A DNA stretch of 7,085 bases from an uncultured Lachnospiraceae bacterium. Its GTDB lineage: Bacteria; Bacillota; Clostridia; Lachnospirales; Lachnospiraceae. Positions within the stretch are counted from its first letter, which is position 1. Each line of letters starts with the position of its first letter. The notes under the pieces are model-generated. The model did not search any database. It saw only the letters and a program-made list of their open reading frames with translations, and was not told the DNA's origin. Positions 3,648-7,085 of this stretch are shown in pieces. The translations under genes were made by a program, and so were the position numbers. The stretch spans positions 1-7,085 of the forward strand of contig CARUOB010000089.1 of assembly GCA_949076555.1 (NCBI GenBank), given 5' to 3'.

Positions 3648-6491
3648 TTATCGCGGCACTTCCACCATAATGTAAGCCTCCACGATATCCAGTTCTTCCA
3701 TCTTATCGAAGCCTTCAAACACAAGACCGCACTCAAACCCGGCTTTCACTTCCTTCACGTCGTCTTTGAAACGCTTCAGGGATGCAAGCCCGCCCTCATA
3801 AATCTGCTCCTCGCCTCTGCGGATGCGAATCTTACAGCCTCTTTGGAATTCGCCGTCCAGAACGTAGGAACCTGCAATGTTGCCGATCGCGGACGCCTTG
3901 AAGATCTGGCGCACCTCCGCATGGCCAATCACCTTCTCCTCGAAGATCGGGTCTAACATGCCCTTCATGGCCGCCTCGATATCCTCGATGGCCTGATAGA
4001 TCACCTTGTAAAGCCGCACGTCCACGCCCTCGCGCTCCGCCACGGTCTTCGCCTGTGCGTCCGGCCTCACATTGAAGCCGATGATGATGGCTGAGGATGC
4101 GGAAGCCAGAGACACATCCGACTCGTTGATGGCGCCCACGCCGCCGTGGATACACTTTACCACGACCTCCTCGTTGGTCAGCTTCAGCAAACTCTGCTTC
4201 ACAGCCTCCACGCTTCCCTGTACATCCGCCTTGACAATCAGGTTCAGCTCTTTCAGATTGCCTTCCTGAATCTGATTGAACAGATCGTCGAGGGACATCT
4301 TCGTCTTAGTATCTGCAAGCATCTCTTCCTTATGCTGTGCCATGTAGGTTTCCGCATAAGATTTCGCGCTCTTATCATTTTCATGGACAATGAACACCTC
4401 TCCGGCGCTGGGCACATCGGATAATCCCAGAATCTCCACGGGTGTGGAGGGTTTCGCCTCCTTCACGCGCCTGCCCTTGTCGTCGATCATCGCCCGCACC
4501 TTGCCGTGGCTTGCGCCTGCGGAGATAAAGTCGCCCACATGGAGCGTTCCTTTCTGCACAAGCACCGTAGCCACAGGGCCTCTGCCCTTGTCAAGCTCGG
4601 CCTCGATCACCAGACCTCTGGCATTTCTGTCGGGATTCGCCTTAAGCTCCAGAATCTCCGCCGTGAGCAGAATCGTCTCCAGCAGGTTTTCTATGCCCTC
4701 TCCCGACTTCGCGGAAACCGGCACAAACTCTGTCGATCCGCCCCAATCCACCGGGATCAGTTCGTATTCTGTCATTTCCTGCTTCACGCGGTCTATGTTC
4801 GCGTTTGGCTTATCAATCTTATTGACGGCAACGATGATCTCAATCCCTGCAGCCTTCGCATGGTTGATCGCCTCCACCGTCTGGGGCATAACGCCGTCGT
4901 CGGCCGCCACCACAAGCACCGCGATATCCGTGGAGTTCGCGCCGCGCATACGCATAGCCGTGAACGCCTCATGTCCGGGTGTATCCAGGAAGGTAATGCT
5001 CTGTCCTTTCACACTCACCGTGTACGCACCGATGGCCTGTGTGATGCCGCCCGCCTCCTTATCCGTCACGTTGGTCTTACGGATTGCGTCAAGCAGAGAG
5101 GTCTTGCCGTGGTCTACATGACCCATGACGCAGATAACCGGGGGACGCGCCACCATCGTGGAGGCGTCCTCTTCCTCCTCGCGCAGAAGCTCTTCGATCA
5201 CGTCGACCTTGACTTCCTTCTCACAGATGATCTCATACTCGATGGCGATATTCTCCGCCTCTTCAAAACTGATATCCGAATTTAAGGTCACAATCTGACC
5301 CTGTAAAAAGAGCTTTTTAATAATCGCGGAGGGCTGGATCTTCATCTTATCCGCCAGCTCCTTAATGGTCAGGGTATCCGGAACCGTGATCACCTTGATC
5401 TGCTCTTCCTTGGACTCCTCGGCCTTTTTCTCCGGTTTAATGAAGCGGCCTGCCTTGTTGCGGTTCTTCACCGCAGCATCGTCCTCCTCATAGATATGAT
5501 CCTTCTTAGACCGTTTATCCCTCTCCTGATTTACCCTGCGTTTTTCGTCGTCCCTGTGCTTCTCCGCATCCTTAGCGGGCGCTTCAGCGACAAAGTCCTT
5601 CGGACCGTTATTTTTCTTAAATCGATTGTCCGGCCCTCCATTTCCTCTCTGAGGGCGGTCACCACCGCCACCGTTCCTGTTACCAGAGAATGGAGCGCCG
5701 CCACGGCTGCGATCACCCTGACCGCCATTATAATTCGGCCTGCCCTGACCTTCAGGTCTGCGATTTTCTCCTGCACTTTCCACTCTCCCCTGTCCGGGCG
5801 CCGGTTTGTTTCCGGCCCCCATGTTCCTATTGTTTTCCCGTTTTTCCTGCTGCAGCTTTTGCTCGAGGCGTTTTTCCTGCTGCCTCTGCTCTAAGCGCCT
5901 CTCCTGCTGCTGTTTCTGCCTCACCTCGTAAGGCTCCGCCGTCACGGGAATGGGTTTCTGCGTGGGACGAATAATCTTATGGGGCGTATTCTGGGGCTGT
6001 ACCGGACGCCCGCCGCCAACCGTGGGCCTGCCGTTTCCGTTCCCGTTCCCCCTGTTCTGTCCGTTTCCGCCGCCCTGAGACTGCCTGCCGCCCATCTTGG
6101 AATTGTGGGGGTTGCTCACGAAGATGATACGTTTCTTCTTGGGCGCTTCGCCCTTTCCTTCTCTCTTCCCGCTCTCTGCGGCGGGCTTTTCAGGCGTTGT
6201 CTTCGCTGCCGCAGCCTTCTCTCCTCCGGCCTTCGGCGCGGTTTTCTCCCGCACGGAAGGTTCCTCGCCACGCGGCTTTTCTTCCGCTTTCTGCTGTTTA
6301 TCCTCCCCGGCGGACTTCACCGTCTTTTCTCCCAAAGAAGCAAACTCCTTCCTCACCAATGCGATCGCATCGTCCTCGATCGAGCTCTGCGCCACCTTCA
6401 CCTCATATCCCTTAGCCTGCAGAAAGTCGATCAGCTCCTTACTCTTCCTGTCTAATTCCTTCGCAAGCTCATGTACTTTCATCTTCGCCAT
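3648..6491 (-). CDS. infB: Translation initiation factor IF-2
   Basis: GTPase that brings fMet-tRNA to the 30S subunit and promotes 50S joining. At 947 aa it is long compared with Bacillus subtilis (716) and E. coli (890). Order of parts: an IF2_N domain (about 1-50, MAKMKVHELAKELD); a roughly 320-residue linker rich in Lys/Glu/Ala, then Gly/Asn/Arg and Gln/Glu/Arg; a second IF2_N domain (about 370-425); the G domain with GHVDHGKT (457-464), the AGGITQ switch I element, DTPGHE (503-508), NKID (557-560) and SAK (593-595); the beta-barrel domain II (about 615-715); domain 3 (about 735-840); and the C-terminal fMet-tRNA-binding barrel to the end. All GTPase motifs are intact. The frame opens further to a TTG at 6506, but that codon overlaps the ribosome binding site, so ATG 6491 is the start. 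It lies 15 nt after ylxQ and 34 nt before rbfA. Confidence 0.98.
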   Translation of the reverse strand: MAKMKVHELAKELDRKSKELIDFLQAKGYEVKVAQSSIEDDAIALVRKEFASLGEKTVKSAGEDKQQKAEEKPRGEEPSVREKTAPKAGGEKAAAAKTTPEKPAAESGKREGKGEAPKKKRIIFVSNPHNSKMGGRQSQGGGNGQNRGNGNGNGRPTVGGGRPVQPQNTPHKIIRPTQKPIPVTAEPYEVRQKQQQERRLEQRQQEKRLEQKLQQEKRENNRNMGAGNKPAPGQGRVESAGENRRPEGQGRPNYNGGQGDRSRGGAPFSGNRNGGGGDRPQRGNGGPDNRFKKNNGPKDFVAEAPAKDAEKHRDDEKRRVNQERDKRSKKDHIYEEDDAAVKNRNKAGRFIKPEKKAEESKEEQIKVITVPDTLTIKELADKMKIQPSAIIKKLFLQGQIVTLNSDISFEEAENIAIEYEIICEKEVKVDVIEELLREEEEDASTMVARPPVICVMGHVDHGKTSLLDAIRKTNVTDKEAGGITQAIGAYTVSVKGQSITFLDTPGHEAFTAMRMRGANSTDIAVLVVAADDGVMPQTVEAINHAKAAGIEIIVAVNKIDKPNANIDRVKQEMTEYELIPVDWGGSTEFVPVSAKSGEGIENLLETILLTAEILELKANPDRNARGLVIEAELDKGRGPVATVLVQKGTLHVGDFISAGASHGKVRAMIDDKGRRVKEAKPSTPVEILGLSDVPSAGEVFIVHENDKSAKSYAETYMAQHKEEMLADTKTKMSLDDLFNQIQEGNLKELNLIVKADVQGSVEAVKQSLLKLTNEEVVVKCIHGGVGAINESDVSLASASSAIIIGFNVRPDAQAKTVAEREGVDVRLYKVIYQAIEDIEAAMKGMLDPIFEEKVIGHAEVRQIFKASAIGNIAGSYVLDGEFQRGCKIRIRRGEEQIYEGGLASLKRFKDDVKEVKAGFECGLVFEGFDKMEELDIVEAYIMVEVPR
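5839..5910 (-). repeat. Tandem Gln/Glu/Arg coding repeat inside the IF-2 linker
   Basis: On the plus strand the 15-mer CGTTTTTCCTGCTGC occurs at 5839-5853 and again at 5869-5883, exactly 30 nt apart. A degenerate third copy lies at 5896-5910, 27 nt further. In the protein this encodes successive LEQ...QQEKR units of 9-10 residues (about residues 199-218), predicted to be a charged single helix or short coiled coil. The multiple-of-three spacing keeps the reading frame, consistent with expansion by slippage or recombination within infB. Confidence 0.7.
6024..6065 (-). repeat. Gly-Asn coding microrepeat inside the IF-2 linker
   Basis: Alternating GGN and AAC codons encode NGQNRGNGNGNGRP (about residues 143-156). 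On the plus strand this appears as reiterated CCGTTT/CCGTTC hexamers at 6031-6048 with a further copy at 6061-6066. Such a hexamer array is prone to length change in multiples of two residues without loss of frame. Confidence 0.6.
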
Positions 6492-6499
6492 ACTTACTA

Positions 6500-6504
6500 C
6501 CTCC
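6500..6504 (-). promoter_or_regulatory. Ribosome binding site that fixes the infB start
   Basis: GGAGG on the minus strand, 8 nt before the ATG at 6491 and immediately after the ylxQ stop codon TAG (6507-6509). It rules out the TTG at 6504-6506, which overlaps the same bases. Confidence 0.87.
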
Positions 6505-6506
6505 AA

Positions 6507-6830
6507 CTATTCCGAATCTCCTAAATGCTTCCGTATCGAATTTGCAAATCCCTCGTCTGTCAACGCAAGAACCGATCTTTCATCCTTACCCATGGAATGT
6601 CCAAGCACATCCTTCGTTCCATGGAACACATAGGGAACTTCATAAAACTCACACATATTACTAAACTTTTTTCTGGTATTACCCGACGCATCCTCAGCTA
6701 TGACGACCAGAGCTGCCGTACCGCCCTTGACAGCCGCTTCCGTTGCAAATCCGCCACTGACAACATTTCTGGAGCGTGCGGCGAGTCCCAGCATGGATAA
6801 TACCTTATCCTTCCCCGGTATCTGCTTCAT
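6507..6830 (-). CDS. ylxQ: L7Ae-family K-turn RNA-binding protein YlxQ
   Basis: A 107-aa single-domain protein of the ribosomal L7Ae/L30e/S12e/Gadd45 family. The conserved core runs LGLAARSRNVVSGG (about residues 14-27), then AAVKGGTAALVVIAEDAS, with the AEDAS motif that closes the RNA-binding edge, then NTRKKF and the VPYVFHGTKDVLG segment. Relatives in Bacillus (YbxF, YlxQ) bind kink-turn RNA in vitro; the cellular target of this operon-linked copy is not settled, so its role is inferred as RNA or ribosome associated. The open frame reaches 6875, but the ATG at 6830 follows GAGGAGG (6837-6843) by 6 nt and gives the expected short N-terminus. Its first 26 nt overlap ylxR and infB begins 15 nt after its stop. 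This suggests tightly coupled expression of ylxR, ylxQ and infB. Confidence 0.92.
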   Translation of the reverse strand: MKQIPGKDKVLSMLGLAARSRNVVSGGFATEAAVKGGTAALVVIAEDASGNTRKKFSNMCEFYEVPYVFHGTKDVLGHSMGKDERSVLALTDEGFANSIRKHLGDSE

Positions 6831-7085
6831 GCCCGCCCTCCTCAAACTCCTTCTCCAGATTTTCGTATATTTCATCCGGTATGCGCATCTTGAGGGATCG
6901 TTCCAGTCCCTTGTTCTTCCTGGCTTTCGACAGGCACGCCCCGTTTTTGCAAAGGTAAGCGCCTCTGCCGTTCTTTCTCCCTGTCATATCCAGACAGACC
7001 ATTTCCTCCGCGCTCTTAAGCACGCGCATCAGCTCTTTCTTATCCTTCATTTCTCCGCAGCCCACACACTGGCGCAGGGATACTT
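6805..7085 (-). CDS. ylxR: YlxR/RnpM family protein (DUF448), partial at its N-terminus
   Basis: The frame is open to the right edge; 92 codons are visible and only about five N-terminal residues are probably missing. The visible start VSLRQCVGCGEMKDKKELMR matches the family opening (LRxCxxCg...K.eLxR). The second signature GRGAYLC follows, with a basic KARKNKGLERSLK stretch. The four cysteines occur as CVGC and CKNGAC. Members are about 90-100 aa. In Bacillus subtilis YlxR (renamed RnpM) binds the RNase P RNA and modulates its activity; that role here is inferred from the family. A GTG at 7063-7065 could be mistaken for a start, but it encodes the Val inside CVGC, so the real start lies beyond the window. 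The gene normally sits between nusA and ylxQ, so nusA is expected just outside. It overlaps ylxQ by 26 nt. Confidence 0.92.
   Translation of the reverse strand, partial: VSLRQCVGCGEMKDKKELMRVLKSAEEMVCLDMTGRKNGRGAYLCKNGACLSKARKNKGLERSLKMRIPDEIYENLEKEFEEGGHEADTGEG
6837..6843 (-). promoter_or_regulatory. Ribosome binding site of ylxQ, inside ylxR
   Basis: GAGGAGG on the minus strand, 6 nt before the ATG at 6830. It lies within the ylxR coding sequence, where it forms part of codons for the Glu/Gly-rich end (EFEEGG), so the ylxR C-terminus doubles as the ylxQ initiation signal. Confidence 0.82.

Noticed and set aside
4390..5121. Long plus-strand open frame (243 codons) opposite infB
   Set aside because: It lies opposite the conserved G domain and domain II of IF-2, has low-complexity Ser/Ala-rich composition, no recognisable domain and no good ribosome binding site; it is a by-product of the codon bias of infB.
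4506..5285. Second long plus-strand open frame opposite infB
   Set aside because: It overlaps the first antisense frame and reads as His/Arg-rich sequence without family features; infB in the other strand fully explains the region.
5979..6455. Plus-strand frames opposite the IF-2 linker
   Set aside because: Hydrophobic Leu/Pro/Ser-rich translations are the complement of Gly/Lys/Glu-rich linker codons, not membrane proteins.
1..7085. CRISPR array, insertion sequence, tRNA or rRNA gene, phage or defence genes
   Set aside because: No spaced direct repeats of CRISPR type, no transposase-like protein, no terminal inverted repeats and no structural RNA gene could be recognised; almost all bases are accounted for by housekeeping genes.

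Overview
The window is a stretch of a bacterial chromosome carrying the 3' part of the conserved nusA-infB translation and ribosome-maturation operon, all on the minus strand, followed downstream by the start of an unrelated transporter gene. Protein style suggests a Firmicute of the class Clostridia, most likely Lachnospiraceae: TruB and RibF N-termini, an IF-2 with a very long disordered N-terminal linker, strong GGAGG-type ribosome binding sites and moderately GC-rich coding DNA. This placement is inference from protein appearance, not from a database search.

Layout in transcription order (right to left): ylxR/rnpM (6805-7085, cut by the right edge), ylxQ, an L7Ae-family RNA-binding protein (6507-6830), infB for IF-2 (3648-6491), rbfA (3212-3613), a DHH/DHHA1 phosphoesterase of the NrnA type (2257-3225), truB (1322-2230) and ribF (347-1258). 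Spacing is tight: ylxR/ylxQ overlap by 26 nt, ylxQ-infB are 15 nt apart, infB-rbfA 34, rbfA/nrnA overlap by 14, nrnA-truB 26 and truB-ribF 63. No convincing promoter or terminator lies between them, so they are read as one transcript. A 119-nt gap follows, holding a good sigma-A type promoter (TTGTAA, 17 nt, TACAAT), and then the first 75 codons of a Na+/phosphate cotransporter-family gene that runs off the left edge.

The operon genes belong to one theme: making and starting the ribosome and processing RNA. IF-2 positions initiator tRNA, RbfA matures the 30S subunit, TruB makes pseudouridine 55 in tRNA, YlxR and YlxQ are small RNA-binding proteins (YlxR is linked to RNase P in Bacillus), the NrnA-like enzyme degrades very short RNAs and pAp, and RibF makes FMN and FAD. 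The transporter is outside this theme and has its own promoter.

For six of the seven operon genes the longest open frame starts too far upstream. The starts given here use ATG codons preceded by Shine-Dalgarno sequences and matching family N-termini. This is essentially an ordinary housekeeping region, and I see no new system in it. The points most worth a second look are direct repeats over the transporter promoter, the composition of the IF-2 linker, a possible internal IF-2 start just before the G domain, and a substitution in the first DHH motif.
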